Source of the DNA: an uncultured Bacteroidales bacterium
GTDB lineage: Bacteria; Bacteroidota; Bacteroidia; Bacteroidales; Bacteroidaceae
Direction of reading: 5' to 3'
Assembly (NCBI GenBank): GCA_902772585.1
Contig: CACYBB010000016.1
Span: 22,347-86,346, forward strand
DNA: 64,000 bases
Shown: positions 44,957 through 53,534 of the stretch, piece after piece
How the letters are laid out: every line of letters starts with the position of its first letter
How positions within the stretch are numbered: the stretch's first letter is position 1
Notes under the pieces: generated by a model
What the model was told of the DNA's origin: nothing
Seen by the model: only the letters and a program-made list of their open reading frames with translations
The model's database searches: none
Made by a program: the position numbers and the translations under genes

Positions 44957-47140
44957 TTAATTAGCCATTTCCGAGATGAACTTGATGCGTACCAATCGTA
45001 TCTCATCCTCCGAGCAATCCTGTCCCAGTTCGTCGAGGGCAGCTTCCAGCGAGTCAGTATCACTATCAGCAAAGTAGTCGTAGATATCATCAATACGATC
45101 TTCGTCCATCACCTCTTCCAGGAAATAGTCGATATTCAGTTTTGTGCCACTATAGACGATAGCCTCCACCTCATCAAGTAGTTCCTCAAATTCCAGTCCT
45201 TGTGCAGTAGCAATATCATCAAGAGCAATCTGACGATCTATTGCTTGAATAATCTTTACTTTCAGTATTGATTTCTTAGCCACTGTACGTACACGAAGGT
45301 CGCTGTGACGGATAATCTCATTCTCATCACAATAACGCTTAATCAGGTCAACAAACTCCTTAGCATAAGGTTGTTTTACCTTACCCTCGCCCACGCCTTG
45401 AATATTCTTCAACTCCTCCAAAGTAACAGGATAGTCAGTAGCCATTTGCTCTATACTCACATCCTGGAATATAACGTATGGCGGACGTTCCATCTTCTTG
45501 CTGACCTTCTTACGGAGATCTTTCAACATAGCACTGAGTGTGGGATCCAAAGCACTGCTTCCCATCTCATGCTCTGTATCATTCTCATAGTCTTCCGAGA
45601 ACTCGTTATCCTCAACAATCATAAAGGTTGTCGGATTCTTGATAAATTTTTTACCTGCAGATGTTAGTTTCAGCAGACCATAGTTCTCTACATCCTTCTT
45701 CAGATAGCCAGCAATGAGTGCTTGACGGATAACAGGATTCCAATGTTTAGGATTATCGTCCTCTCCAGCACCAAAAAGGTCGTGATTCTGGTGTTTGTGA
45801 GCCAGAATTTCCTCCGTTTCCTTACCTTCTACAAAATCAATGATATAGTCCGTACGGAAATTTTCTTTCAGCGCTTGTACAGCCTGCAGCACAATGACGA
45901 GCTGCTTCTCGGCCTCTATCTTTGTCTTTGGATGCAGACAGTTGTCGCAATTATGACAGTTATCGGGAGCATACTCCTCACCAAAATAGTGAAGAAGCAT
46001 CTTACGACGACAAACCGAAGTCTCCGCATAAGCAGCCGTCTCAGCCAACAGCTGTCGACCAATATCCTGTTCAGCAACAGGCTTTCCCTCCATGAACTTA
46101 TCCAGTTTCTGCAGGTCTTTCTGAGCATAGAAGGTAATACACATACCCTCACCGCCATCGCGTCCTGCACGACCAGTCTCCTGATAATATCCTTCCAATG
46201 ACTTGGGGATGTCGTAATGGATAACGAAACGCACATCGGGTTTATCAATACCCATACCAAAGGCGATTGTTGCCACGATGACATCAATTTTCTCCATCAG
46301 GAAGTCATCCTGTGTCTGCGAACGCAATGCAGACTCCAAACCTGCATGATAAGCAGCAGCTTTGATATCGTTTGCTTTCAGAATCTCAGCCAGTTCCTCT
46401 ACCTTTTTACGTGACAGACAGTAGATAATACCACTCTTCCCAGGGTGCTGCTTGATGAATTTGATGATATCCTTATCTACATCCACCGTCTTGGGACGTA
46501 CCTCATAGTATAAGTTAGGACGGTTGAACGAGCTTTTGAACTCTGTAGCATCCAGAATACCCAGATTCTTCTTGATATCTGTACGCACCTTATCGGTAGC
46601 AGTAGCTGTCAATGCGATGATTGGCGCCTGTCCTATCTCATTGATAATCGGACGTATACGACGATATTCCGGTCGGAAATCATGACCCCACTCAGAAATA
46701 CAGTGGGCCTCATCGATAGCATAGAACGATATCTTCGCTTGTTTCAGGAATTCCACATTATCCTCTTTCGTCAAGGACTCCGGAGCGACATACAGCAGCT
46801 TGGTACGTCCTGCCATTATATCGGCTTTCACTTGGTCGATAGCCGTCTTGTTCAACGATGAGTTCAGGTAGTGTGCCGTACCTTCATCACTCATAGAACT
46901 GATAACATCCACCTGGTTCTTCATCAAGGCTATCAGTGGTGAGATAACGATAGCAGTACCATCCATCAACAAGGAAGGCAACTGGTAGCAGAGTGACTTA
47001 CCGCCACCCGTAGGCATCAGCACAAAAGTATCCTTACCGTCAAGAACATTCTGTACGATAGCCTCCTGATCGCCTTTGAACTTATCAAAGCCGAAATACT
47101 TTTTCAGTGCCTCTGTCAGGTTATGTTTTGCTTTTGCCAT
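44957..47140 (-). CDS. recQ: ATP-dependent DNA helicase RecQ
   Basis: The protein has 727 residues. Helicase motifs are complete: motif I PTGGGKSLCYQLP near 41-53, motif II YAIDEAHCISEWGHDF, and motif VI QETGRAGRDGGEGMC. The zinc-binding region has CRRKMLLHYFGEEY and NCHNCDNCLHP. A winged-helix RQC part and an HRDC-like domain (near 510-600) follow, then an acidic C-terminal domain. It unwinds DNA 3' to 5' in recombination repair. It follows clpX by 17 bases. Confidence 0.95.
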   Translation of the reverse strand: MAKAKHNLTEALKKYFGFDKFKGDQEAIVQNVLDGKDTFVLMPTGGGKSLCYQLPSLLMDGTAIVISPLIALMKNQVDVISSMSDEGTAHYLNSSLNKTAIDQVKADIMAGRTKLLYVAPESLTKEDNVEFLKQAKISFYAIDEAHCISEWGHDFRPEYRRIRPIINEIGQAPIIALTATATDKVRTDIKKNLGILDATEFKSSFNRPNLYYEVRPKTVDVDKDIIKFIKQHPGKSGIIYCLSRKKVEELAEILKANDIKAAAYHAGLESALRSQTQDDFLMEKIDVIVATIAFGMGIDKPDVRFVIHYDIPKSLEGYYQETGRAGRDGGEGMCITFYAQKDLQKLDKFMEGKPVAEQDIGRQLLAETAAYAETSVCRRKMLLHYFGEEYAPDNCHNCDNCLHPKTKIEAEKQLVIVLQAVQALKENFRTDYIIDFVEGKETEEILAHKHQNHDLFGAGEDDNPKHWNPVIRQALIAGYLKKDVENYGLLKLTSAGKKFIKNPTTFMIVEDNEFSEDYENDTEHEMGSSALDPTLSAMLKDLRKKVSKKMERPPYVIFQDVSIEQMATDYPVTLEELKNIQGVGEGKVKQPYAKEFVDLIKRYCDENEIIRHSDLRVRTVAKKSILKVKIIQAIDRQIALDDIATAQGLEFEELLDEVEAIVYSGTKLNIDYFLEEVMDEDRIDDIYDYFADSDTDSLEAALDELGQDCSEDEIRLVRIKFISEMAN

Positions 47141-47157
47141 AGGCTTAATATCAATTA

Positions 47158-48372
47158 TTATTGCAGGTGCGACTGGGCAAGCTGTTTCTGAGCATACACT
47201 TTCGTCACCTCAAAGGATTTCAATTTCTTAGAAGGGGTCTCAAACATAGCATCCATCATGATGTTTTCAACGATAGAACGCAGTCCTCGTGCTCCGAGTT
47301 TGTATTCTACCGCCTTATCAACAATCAGGTCAAGGGCTTCCTGCGAGAACTTCAGCTTGATGCCATCCATCTGGAACAGTTTCTCATACTGTTTCACAAT
47401 GGAATTCTTCGGTTCTGTAAGGATACGCGTTAAAGCCGTGCGATCTAATGGATTCAGATACGTCAGCACAGGCAGACGACCAATAATCTCAGGAATCAGT
47501 CCGAACGACTTCAAATCCTGTGGCTGTACATACTGCATCAGTTCGTTCTTGTCAATCTTACGTACATTCTGCACAGAGTTGTAACCCACCACATGGGTAT
47601 TCATACGCTGAGCTATCTTACGTTCGATACCATCAAAGGCGCCACCACAGATAAACAGAATATTATGTGTATCAATATGGATATACTCCTGATCAGGATG
47701 CTTACGACCTCCCTGAGGAGGGACGTTGACAATGGTACCCTCCAACAATTTCAGCAAGCCCTGTTGCACACCTTCTCCGCTCACATCACGCGTAATAGAA
47801 GGATTATCCGTCTTGCGAGCAATCTTGTCAATCTCATCGATGAAGACAATACCACGCTGGGCAGCCTCTACATCGTAGTCTGCCACCTGCAGCAAACGAG
47901 TCAGAATGCTCTCCACATCCTCACCAACATAGCCTGCTTCTGTAAAAACAGTAGCATCAACAATGGTGAAAGGCACGTCAAGCATACGAGCAATAGTACG
48001 AGCCAACAAAGTTTTACCAGTACCCGTAGAACCCACCATGATAATGTTCGATTTCTCTATCTCCACACCATCATCGTCCTTCTGCTGTTGCAAGCGCTTA
48101 TAATGATTGTAAACAGCTACAGAAAGATAGCGCTTAGCCTCGTCCTGACCAATGACATACTGGTCCAAATGTTCCTTTATTTCCTTGGGTTTAGGTATGC
48201 GTTTTGTTTTGAAGTCGGGTTTCTTTTTGGCGTCAGGGCCAAAGCCGTTAGCCATCGCTATCTGATAGGCCTGAGCAGCACAATCCTCACAGATGCAGCC
48301 ATCCACGCCTGTTATCAGAACACGAACCTGGTCCTCTGTTCGTCCGCACAAATTACATTTTTTCTTTGCCAT
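47158..48372 (-). CDS. clpX: ATP-dependent Clp protease ATP-binding subunit ClpX
   Basis: The protein has 404 residues. The zinc finger has four cysteines (CNLCGRTED and CICEDC). The AAA+ module has Walker [12 protein letters not shown] near 111-121, Walker [10 protein letters not shown], sensor and pore residues (the [10 protein letters not shown] segment). It unfolds proteins and feeds them to ClpP. It follows clpP by 18 bases. Confidence 0.97.
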   Translation of the reverse strand: MAKKKCNLCGRTEDQVRVLITGVDGCICEDCAAQAYQIAMANGFGPDAKKKPDFKTKRIPKPKEIKEHLDQYVIGQDEAKRYLSVAVYNHYKRLQQQKDDDGVEIEKSNIIMVGSTGTGKTLLARTIARMLDVPFTIVDATVFTEAGYVGEDVESILTRLLQVADYDVEAAQRGIVFIDEIDKIARKTDNPSITRDVSGEGVQQGLLKLLEGTIVNVPPQGGRKHPDQEYIHIDTHNILFICGGAFDGIERKIAQRMNTHVVGYNSVQNVRKIDKNELMQYVQPQDLKSFGLIPEIIGRLPVLTYLNPLDRTALTRILTEPKNSIVKQYEKLFQMDGIKLKFSQEALDLIVDKAVEYKLGARGLRSIVENIMMDAMFETPSKKLKSFEVTKVYAQKQLAQSHLQ

Positions 48373-48390
48373 TCGGTGTTCTCCTCGTTT

Positions 48391-49056
48391 TTACTTCTTA
48401 ATGAGCACCTGATCAATCATACCATACTCTTTGGCCTCCTCTGCTGTCATCCAGTAGTTACGGTCAGAGTCATTCCACACCTTATCGTAAGGGGTATGAG
48501 AATGTTCAGAGATAATGGTATAGAGTTCTTTCTTGAACTTCATAATCTCCTTGGCCTCAATCTCGATATCCGAAGCCTGACCTTGTACACCACCTAACGG
48601 CTGATGAATCATCACACGACTGTGAGGCAGTGCCGAACGCTTTCCTTCCGTACCTGCCACCAACAGCACAGCAGCCATCGAGGCAGCCATACCTGTGCAG
48701 ATAGTAGCCACATCGCTGGAGATAAACTGCATCGTATCATAGATGCCCAAGCCTGCAGTCACACTTCCGCCAGGAGAGTTCAGATAGATAGAGATATCCT
48801 TACCTGAGTCTACTGAGTCGAGGTAGAGTAGCTGAGCTTGTAATGTATTAGCGGTATAGTCATCAATCTGTGTGCCCAGGAAGATGATACGATCCATCAT
48901 CAAACGGGAGAATACATCCATCTGTGTAACGTTCAACTGGCGCTCCTCCAGAATATATGGATTAAGATACTGAGCCTGTGCGCTCATTACTTCATCGAGC
49001 ACGAGACCATTAATTCCAAGATGCTTGGTTGCGTATTTTCTAAAATCGTTGTTCAT
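48391..49056 (-). CDS. clpP: ATP-dependent Clp protease proteolytic subunit
   Basis: The protein has 221 residues. The catalytic serine is in GMAASMAAVLL, the histidine in RSALPHSRVMIHQP, and the aspartate follows in the GGVQGQASDIEI region. It forms the proteolytic barrel used with ClpX. A longer frame begins at 49080, but the -7 box TAATTTTG lies at 49078-49085, so the ATG at 49056 (MNNDFRKYATKHLG) is the start. It heads the clpP-clpX-recQ-unknown operon. Confidence 0.96.
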   Translation of the reverse strand: MNNDFRKYATKHLGINGLVLDEVMSAQAQYLNPYILEERQLNVTQMDVFSRLMMDRIIFLGTQIDDYTANTLQAQLLYLDSVDSGKDISIYLNSPGGSVTAGLGIYDTMQFISSDVATICTGMAASMAAVLLVAGTEGKRSALPHSRVMIHQPLGGVQGQASDIEIEAKEIMKFKKELYTIISEHSHTPYDKVWNDSDRNYWMTAEEAKEYGMIDQVLIKK

Positions 49057-49077
49057 ATTCTTATCATTAAGTAGATA

Positions 49078-49107
49078 CAAAATTACAAAAAAAAGTCGGA
49101 ATGCAAT
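49078..49107 (-). promoter_or_regulatory. clpP promoter (ATTG, 18 bases, TAATTTTG)
   Basis: The -33 element lies inside the hairpin that terminates tig, so the clpP promoter and tig terminator share bases. Confidence 0.6.
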
Positions 49108-49118
49108 GACATTCCGGC
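49095..49118 (-). terminator. tig terminator
   Basis: The CGGAATG/CATTCCG stem, extended by a wobble and one more pair, encloses a 6-base loop and is followed by a T-tract on the minus strand. Confidence 0.8.
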
Positions 49119-49151
49119 TCTTTTTTTGGTTAAAGAATTATAATTAGCCTT

Positions 49152-50495
49152 TTACTTCTCCTGAAGCATCTTCTGGAAGTCCTCCAGAGAGATCTCTTTC
49201 TCGTCGAGTTTTACGACATTCTTCAAGGCTGCGGTCAGCTTCACATCAACAGCACGATCTACCAGACCATCGACATTCTCGCGCTTCTTCAGCATCTCCT
49301 GAGCATAGTTCTCCAGATACTCATCGGGAATGTTCGACATGCCATACTGAGCAAACTGTGCACGAGCAGCCTCCTTGGCAGTCTCCTTCAGATCAGCATC
49401 CTCAATCTTGATACCCTGAGCGCTGACAAGCTGCTCCTTGATGAGGTGCCAAGCCAACTCCTTGATGCTTGCCTCGAAGTTCTTTTCTACGAAGTCAGCA
49501 CCCTTATCCTTGTTGTTGTTCAGCATCACACGCTTCAAGATAGCCTCTGGGAATTCCAGCTTACCAACCTTCTTCTCCATGTGCTCACGAATGTCGAGCA
49601 GGAACTTATAGTCACTGTCGGCCTTGAACTGCTGGCTAATCTGGTCGGCAATCTTCTGACGGAACTCCTTCTCGTCCTTGACAGCACCCTCACCGAAGGT
49701 CTGGTCGAAGAGCTCCTGATTAACCTCAGACTTAACAAAGCGAGAAATCTCAGTAATCTGGAAAGTAAAGTCACCCTCGTGGTCCTTTACCTCGTCCTTC
49801 TGAATCTTCAGCAGGCTTGAAACCTCTACATCACTCTCAGGATAAGCCTTGCGAGGATTCCATGTAATGATGTCGCCCAACTTAGAGCCCTCGAAGAGTT
49901 TCTTCTGGTCCTCTACCTTCATATACTGAGGCATCAGCACAGCGTCAGCAACCTCGATAGTACCATTTACCTCACGCAGGTCACCCTTCAGCATATCACG
50001 CTGCTCGGGGTCGAAGGTTTCCACCTTGTCATAGTGACCGGCACGGCTCTGATACATCTCCACCTGCTGATCGATGAGTTTGTCATCAACAGTGATGTTA
50101 TAGAAGGGCACCTTATCCTTGCCACTCAGCTTAGCCTCGAACTCAGGAGCCACAGCAATATCAAACTTGAATACCAGAGGCTGGTCGCTCTCGAAGTCGA
50201 GCTGAGCCTGCTGCTCGCTGGGGAGAGGTTCTCCCAGCATATGAATCTTGTTATCCTGCACATAACCATAGAGTTTCTCGCCCAACAGCTTGTTCACCAC
50301 GTCAACCTTGACGCTGGTACCAAACTGGCGCTTAATCATGCCCATAGGAGCCTGACCAGGACGGAATCCGGGAATCTGTGCACGCTTGCGATAGTCTTTC
50401 AGGGTCTTCTCGACCTCAGGCTGATAGTCAGCCGTCTCCATCGTGATAGTCATCAGACCATTCACCTTATCAGGAGCTTCAAATTGAATATTCAT
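49152..50495 (-). CDS. tig: Trigger factor
   Basis: The protein has 447 residues. It is the ribosome-docked chaperone. The ribosome-binding region includes QIPGFRPGQAPMGMIKRQFG near 37-56. The middle peptidyl-prolyl isomerase domain (near 150-245) is divergent, as is usual in Bacteroidota, and may lack isomerase activity. The C-terminal arms are helical (EFRQKIADQISQQFKADSDY). It is next to clpP, with its own terminator and -7 box. Confidence 0.95.
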   Translation of the reverse strand: MNIQFEAPDKVNGLMTITMETADYQPEVEKTLKDYRKRAQIPGFRPGQAPMGMIKRQFGTSVKVDVVNKLLGEKLYGYVQDNKIHMLGEPLPSEQQAQLDFESDQPLVFKFDIAVAPEFEAKLSGKDKVPFYNITVDDKLIDQQVEMYQSRAGHYDKVETFDPEQRDMLKGDLREVNGTIEVADAVLMPQYMKVEDQKKLFEGSKLGDIITWNPRKAYPESDVEVSSLLKIQKDEVKDHEGDFTFQITEISRFVKSEVNQELFDQTFGEGAVKDEKEFRQKIADQISQQFKADSDYKFLLDIREHMEKKVGKLEFPEAILKRVMLNNNKDKGADFVEKNFEASIKELAWHLIKEQLVSAQGIKIEDADLKETAKEAARAQFAQYGMSNIPDEYLENYAQEMLKKRENVDGLVDRAVDVKLTAALKNVVKLDEKEISLEDFQKMLQEK

Positions 50496-50542
50496 CTTTT
50501 CTTATACCTTATTTAATAATATATATCTTTCGTTTGAGCGTG

Positions 50543-50550
50543 CAAAGGTA
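50543..50550 (-). promoter_or_regulatory. tig promoter, -7 box TACCTTTG
   Basis: The box is 47 bases before the tig start. A heptamer array (50559-50586) occupies the -33 region, and no TTTG is visible there. Confidence 0.6.
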
Positions 50551-50558
50551 CGAATAAT

Positions 50559-50586
50559 AGTTGAAAGTTGAGAGTTGAAAGTTGAA
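50559..50586. repeat. Heptamer tandem repeat (AGTTGAA, 4 copies)
   Basis: The units are AGTTGAA, AGTTGAG, AGTTGAA and AGTTGAA. The array covers the -33 region of the tig promoter, just downstream of lptB. Confidence 0.85.
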
Positions 50587-50608
50587 AGTTATCATTTTTT
50601 AACAAAAT

Positions 50609-51421
50609 TCAATCATCATTCTCCTCTGCCTTACGTTGTTCTTCCAATGCAGAGAAGTCCTTCTGACGCAAGACAAACGACTCCGTCAGATAGTTCTTTC
50701 GCACCACAGGATTAGCTGCCAGTTCTTCAGGAGAGCCATGGAACAGGATGCGTCCTTCAAAGAGCAGATAGGCACGATTGGTGATACACAACGTATCCTC
50801 CACATTATGGTCGGTAATAAGGATGCCGATATTCAGGTCTTTCAACTTCCACACAATAAACTGAATATCCTCAACGGCAATGGGGTCAACACCAGCAAAA
50901 GGCTCGTCAAGCATGATGAACTTCGGTTCGATGGCCAGACAGCGGGCTATCTCCGTACGACGGCGCTCACCACCACTCAACTGATCACCCTTATTCTTAC
51001 GAACTTTCTGCAAGCGGAACTCCTTAATCAGACTCTCCAACTTCTCCAACTGGTACTCACGGGGTTTGCCTGTCATCTCCAGCACAGAGAGGATATTGTC
51101 CTCTACCGACATCTTACGGAACACAGAAGCCTCCTGAGCCAGATAGCCAATACCTGCACGAGCACGCTTATAGACAGGATAGGTTGTCACCTCTTCATCG
51201 CCTAGATAGATATGACCCTCATTGGGAACGATGAGTCCCGTCGTCATATAGAATGACGTCGTCTTACCAGCACCGTTAGGTCCCAACAGTCCAACTATCT
51301 CGCCCTGCTTCACGTGGAATGACACATCGTTCACCACCGTGCGCTTGCCATAGCGTTTTACCAAGCCCTCAGTGCGCAGCACCAGATGCTCTTGCTCCTT
51401 ATTTATGCTTTGTTCGTCCAT
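50609..51421 (-). CDS. lptB: LPS export ABC transporter ATP-binding protein
   Basis: The protein has 270 residues. Walker A is [13 protein letters not shown] near 50, the signature is [15 protein letters not shown], and Walker B plus D-loop is [19 protein letters not shown], which is diagnostic of LptB. It powers transport of LPS from the inner to the outer membrane with LptF/LptG. The longer frame begins with a TTG that falls inside the -7 box, so the ATG at 51421 is the start. It is divergent from mlaE. Confidence 0.95.
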   Translation of the reverse strand: MDEQSINKEQEHLVLRTEGLVKRYGKRTVVNDVSFHVKQGEIVGLLGPNGAGKTTSFYMTTGLIVPNEGHIYLGDEEVTTYPVYKRARAGIGYLAQEASVFRKMSVEDNILSVLEMTGKPREYQLEKLESLIKEFRLQKVRKNKGDQLSGGERRRTEIARCLAIEPKFIMLDEPFAGVDPIAVEDIQFIVWKLKDLNIGILITDHNVEDTLCITNRAYLLFEGRILFHGSPEELAANPVVRKNYLTESFVLRQKDFSALEEQRKAEENDD

Positions 51422-51430
51422 AATCGCCTG

Positions 51431-51438
51431 CAAAGTTA
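51431..51438 (-). promoter_or_regulatory. lptB promoter, -7 box TAACTTTG
   Basis: The box ends only 9 bases before the lptB start, leaving room for a 5' leader of just a few bases. Confidence 0.65.
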
Positions 51439-51460
51439 CGAATTTTTTTCATTTTTCATC

Positions 51461-51474
51461 TTTAATTTTTAATT
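51461..51474. repeat. Two-copy heptamer (TTTAATT)
   Basis: The array lies between the divergent lptB and mlaE -7 boxes, in the place where -33 elements would be expected. Confidence 0.6.
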
Positions 51475-51480
51475 TTTTTG

Positions 51481-51488
51481 TACCTTTG
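51481..51488 (+). promoter_or_regulatory. mlaE promoter, -7 box TACCTTTG
   Basis: The box ends 9 bases before the mlaE ATG, mirroring the layout at lptB. Confidence 0.65.
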
Positions 51489-51497
51489 CAACCGATT

Positions 51498-52253
51498 ATG
51501 ATCATGAGATTATTATACAATGCGCTGACCACGTTCGGAAAGTTCGTGATACTCATGGGACGCACATTCTCCGTTCCAGAGCGTTTCCGTATGTTCTGGA
51601 AGCAGTATGTCAAGGAAATGGCACAGTTGGGCATCAACTCCATTGGCATCGTGCTCCTCATCTCGTTCTTCATCGGTGCTGTTATCTGTATTCAGATGAA
51701 ACTGAATATCCAGTCGCCTTGGATGCCGCGCTGGGTATCAGGATACACCACCCGTGAAATCATGTTGCTGGAGTTCTCCAGTTCCATCATGTGTCTCATT
51801 CTTGCAGGAAAGGTCGGTTCAAACATTGCCTCAGAGATAGGAACCATGCGTGTAACCCAGCAGATTGACGCCCTCGACATCATGGGTATCAACTCTGCCT
51901 GCTACCTCATCCTTCCCAAGATTCTGGGTATGCTGACCATTATGCCCCTACTGGTTATCTTCTCATCGGGCATGGGTATCATGGGAGCCTATGGTACAGC
52001 CTATATCGGACACATCATCGTACCCGACGACCTAACATTGGGCTTACAGCACGACTTCAAGGCCTGGTTCGTATGGATGTCCATCATCAAGAGTCTTTTC
52101 TTCGCCTTCATCATCTCTGCCGTACCTTCTTATTTCGGCTACACCGTAGAAGGTGGTTCTGTGAATGTTGGTAAGGCCTCGACAGATGCTGTAGTATGCT
52201 CCAGCGTACTTATTCTTTGTTCTGACGTATTCTTAACGCAACTGCTATCATGA
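51498..52253 (+). CDS. mlaE: MlaE-family ABC transporter permease
   Basis: The protein has 251 residues with about five membrane helices (for example GINSIGIVLLISFFIGAVIC and ILGMLTIMPLLVIFSSGMGI). It keeps the MlaE motif SEIGTMRVTQQIDALDIMGI. The family moves phospholipids between the membranes to keep the outer membrane asymmetric. The frame extends much further upstream, but the promoter lies there, so ATG 51498 (or 51504) is the start. Its stop codon overlaps the mlaF ATG. No MCE-domain gene follows; it must lie elsewhere. Confidence 0.93.
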   Translation: MIMRLLYNALTTFGKFVILMGRTFSVPERFRMFWKQYVKEMAQLGINSIGIVLLISFFIGAVICIQMKLNIQSPWMPRWVSGYTTREIMLLEFSSSIMCLILAGKVGSNIASEIGTMRVTQQIDALDIMGINSACYLILPKILGMLTIMPLLVIFSSGMGIMGAYGTAYIGHIIVPDDLTLGLQHDFKAWFVWMSIIKSLFFAFIISAVPSYFGYTVEGGSVNVGKASTDAVVCSSVLILCSDVFLTQLLS

Positions 52254-53017
52254 TTGAAGTCAACAACCTCTATAAGCGGTTCGAAGAGAAAGAAGTGCTC
52301 AAAGGTATCAGCACTGTCTTCGAGGATGGCAAGACCAATCTTATCATCGGACAGAGCGGTTCTGGTAAGACCGTGTTGATGAAGAACCTTGTAGGACTTT
52401 TTGAACCCACCAGCGGACAGATTCTCTACGATGGGCGCGACTTCGTACAGATGTCGAAGAAGGAAAAAGTGCTCATGCGTCGTGAGATGGGAATGATCTT
52501 CCAGGCAGCAGCACTCTTTGACTCACTTACCGTCTTGGAGAACGTCATGTTCCCTCTTGACATGTTTTCCAATATGACACTTCGCGAACGCCAACAGCGT
52601 GCTATGTACTGTCTGGACCGTGTCAATCTGGTAGGAGCAGAGAACAAATATCCAGGAGAAATCAGTGGTGGTATGCAGAAGCGTGTGGCTATAGCCCGTG
52701 CCATTGCGTTAAATCCCAAATACCTGTTCTGCGATGAGCCCAACAGTGGTCTTGACCCCAAAACAAGTCTGGTCATCGACGAACTGCTCCACTCCATCAC
52801 CCATGAGTTCAACATGACGACCATCATCAACACCCATGATATGAACTCTGTGATGGGTATCGGCGAGAACATCATCTTCATCTACGAAGGACACAAAGAG
52901 TGGCAAGGTGTTTCTGGCGAAATCATGAATTCTACCAACAAACGCCTTACCGACTTCATCTTCGCCAGCGATTTGCTGAAGGAGATGCGTGAGGCTGTTA
53001 CGGGTGGAAAGAAATAA
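52250..53017 (+). CDS. mlaF: MlaF-family ABC transporter ATP-binding protein
   Basis: The protein has 255 residues. Walker A is IIGQSGSGKTVLMKN near 32-46, the signature is ISGGMQKRVAIARAI, Walker B is YLFCDEPNSGLDPKT and the switch histidine is in NTHDMNS. The GGMQKRVAIARA sequence and adjacency to mlaE identify the phospholipid-transport group. It starts inside the mlaE stop codon (ATGA), so the two subunits are produced together. Confidence 0.94.
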   Translation: MIEVNNLYKRFEEKEVLKGISTVFEDGKTNLIIGQSGSGKTVLMKNLVGLFEPTSGQILYDGRDFVQMSKKEKVLMRREMGMIFQAAALFDSLTVLENVMFPLDMFSNMTLRERQQRAMYCLDRVNLVGAENKYPGEISGGMQKRVAIARAIALNPKYLFCDEPNSGLDPKTSLVIDELLHSITHEFNMTTIINTHDMNSVMGIGENIIFIYEGHKEWQGVSGEIMNSTNKRLTDFIFASDLLKEMREAVTGGKK

Positions 53018-53021
53018 AATG

Positions 53022-53033
53022 TGTGCGCGCACA
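53022..53033. repeat. 12-base perfect palindrome TGTGCGCGCACA
   Basis: This alternating purine-pyrimidine palindrome directly follows the mlaF stop. A second inverted repeat TTGATA-tt-TATCAA followed by TTTTT lies at 53039-53057 and may be the actual terminator. Confidence 0.6.
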
Positions 53034-53088
53034 GATTGTTGATATTTATCAATTTTTCCACACTTTTTAGTCAAAAAGCAAGAAATCC

Positions 53089-53120
53089 CTTGCAAAATTG
53101 TCCTTTTCGTCGTACCTTTG
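53089..53120 (+). promoter_or_regulatory. Promoter of the 33-codon gene (CTTG, 20 bases, TACCTTTG)
   Basis: A good Bacteroidota promoter lies 73 bases before the small gene and is independent of mlaEF. Confidence 0.75.
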
Positions 53121-53193
53121 CATCGTCAATCAAAGATAGCGTTCTTTGAACAATAGTAAACATTATTAGGATAACAAAACATTTAGAAAGGAA

Positions 53194-53295
53194 ATGAAGA
53201 TGAAAAAGTTATTGAAAAAATGGTTGAAGAGCGAAGCTTACACAGAGTATTGCATCAATATGGCAAGAATGTATAACTACAGAGCAGCCATCTAA
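53194..53295 (+). CDS. Stand-alone small protein, 33 residues
   Basis: The frame starts with ATG directly after AGAAAGGAA, an unusually strong ribosome-binding site for this genome, and ends in TAA followed at once by a strong terminator. It has its own promoter. The peptide begins MKMKKLLKKWLKSEAYTEY and continues CINMARMYNYRAAI: the first 13 residues form a basic amphipathic helix, and there are four tyrosines and one cysteine. No neighbour is co-transcribed. It could be a membrane-active small protein, a toxin-like peptide or a leader peptide of an attenuator, but no downstream gene is close enough for simple attenuation. The family is not recognised. Confidence 0.7.
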   Translation: MKMKKLLKKWLKSEAYTEYCINMARMYNYRAAI

Positions 53296-53297
53296 AT

Positions 53298-53331
53298 AAC
53301 GGACCGAATACCCTCAATATTCTGGTCCGTT
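53298..53331 (+). terminator. Strong terminator of the 33-codon gene
   Basis: AACGGACC-GAATA pairs with TATTC-t-GGTCCGTT around a 7-base loop, and a long T-tract follows. Confidence 0.92.
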
Positions 53332-53350
53332 TTTTATTTTTCTAAAAATA

Positions 53351-53378
53351 ATTCGTTTTTCGTAATTCGTAATTATTT
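53351..53378. repeat. Degenerate heptamer array (ATTCGTA-like, 4 units)
   Basis: The units are ATTCGTT, TTTCGTA, ATTCGTA and ATTATTT. The array overlaps the upstream part of the next promoter. Confidence 0.65.
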
Positions 53379-53388
53379 ACTACCTTTG
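53358..53388 (+). promoter_or_regulatory. Candidate promoter (TTTC, 19 bases, TACCTTTG)
   Basis: A perfect -7 box lies upstream of a structured non-coding stretch, with a weak -33 element. Confidence 0.55.
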
Positions 53389-53389
53389 A

Positions 53390-53474
53390 CATTCGTCCAA
53401 AGTTCTCTGACCTGAAGGTCTGAGTGTGGCGTTGCAATCTTTCGTTCGGAAAAATCCAAATAAATTTGGTTTTT
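53390..53474 (+). ncRNA. Candidate small non-coding RNA
   Basis: About 85 bases lie between a -7 box and a terminator-like stem. The stretch contains the hairpin CTC-t-GACCT-ga-AGGTC-t-GAG at 53405-53424 and ends with CCAAAT-aa-ATTTGG followed by TTTTT. No open frame is present. It does not match an RNA family I know. Confidence 0.4.
53456..53474 (+). terminator. Terminator-like hairpin CCAAAT-aa-ATTTGG plus T-tract
   Basis: A 6-base AT-rich stem is followed by five T. Its right arm contains the -33 TTTG of the nhaD promoter. Confidence 0.5.
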
Positions 53475-53496
53475 CGCTCACTTATTCGTACCTTTG
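53465..53496 (+). promoter_or_regulatory. nhaD promoter (TTTG, 20 bases, TACCTTTG)
   Basis: Both elements match the consensus, 38 bases before the nhaD ATG. Confidence 0.85.
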
Positions 53497-53534
53497 CACA
53501 CAGAATGATAATATACTATTAAAAACAACCAAAA

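Noticed and set aside
44953-45093. Longer N-terminus for the unknown exported protein
   Set aside because: It would overlap recQ by 47 codons, and the signal peptide begins at the internal methionine at 44952.
47593-48597. 334-codon frame opposite clpX and clpP
   Set aside because: It spans two conserved genes and their junction, which is typical of an antisense shadow.
53022-53033. TGTGCGCGCACA as terminator of mlaEF
   Set aside because: No T-tract follows. The nearby TTGATA/TATCAA repeat with T5 is the better, though weak, candidate.
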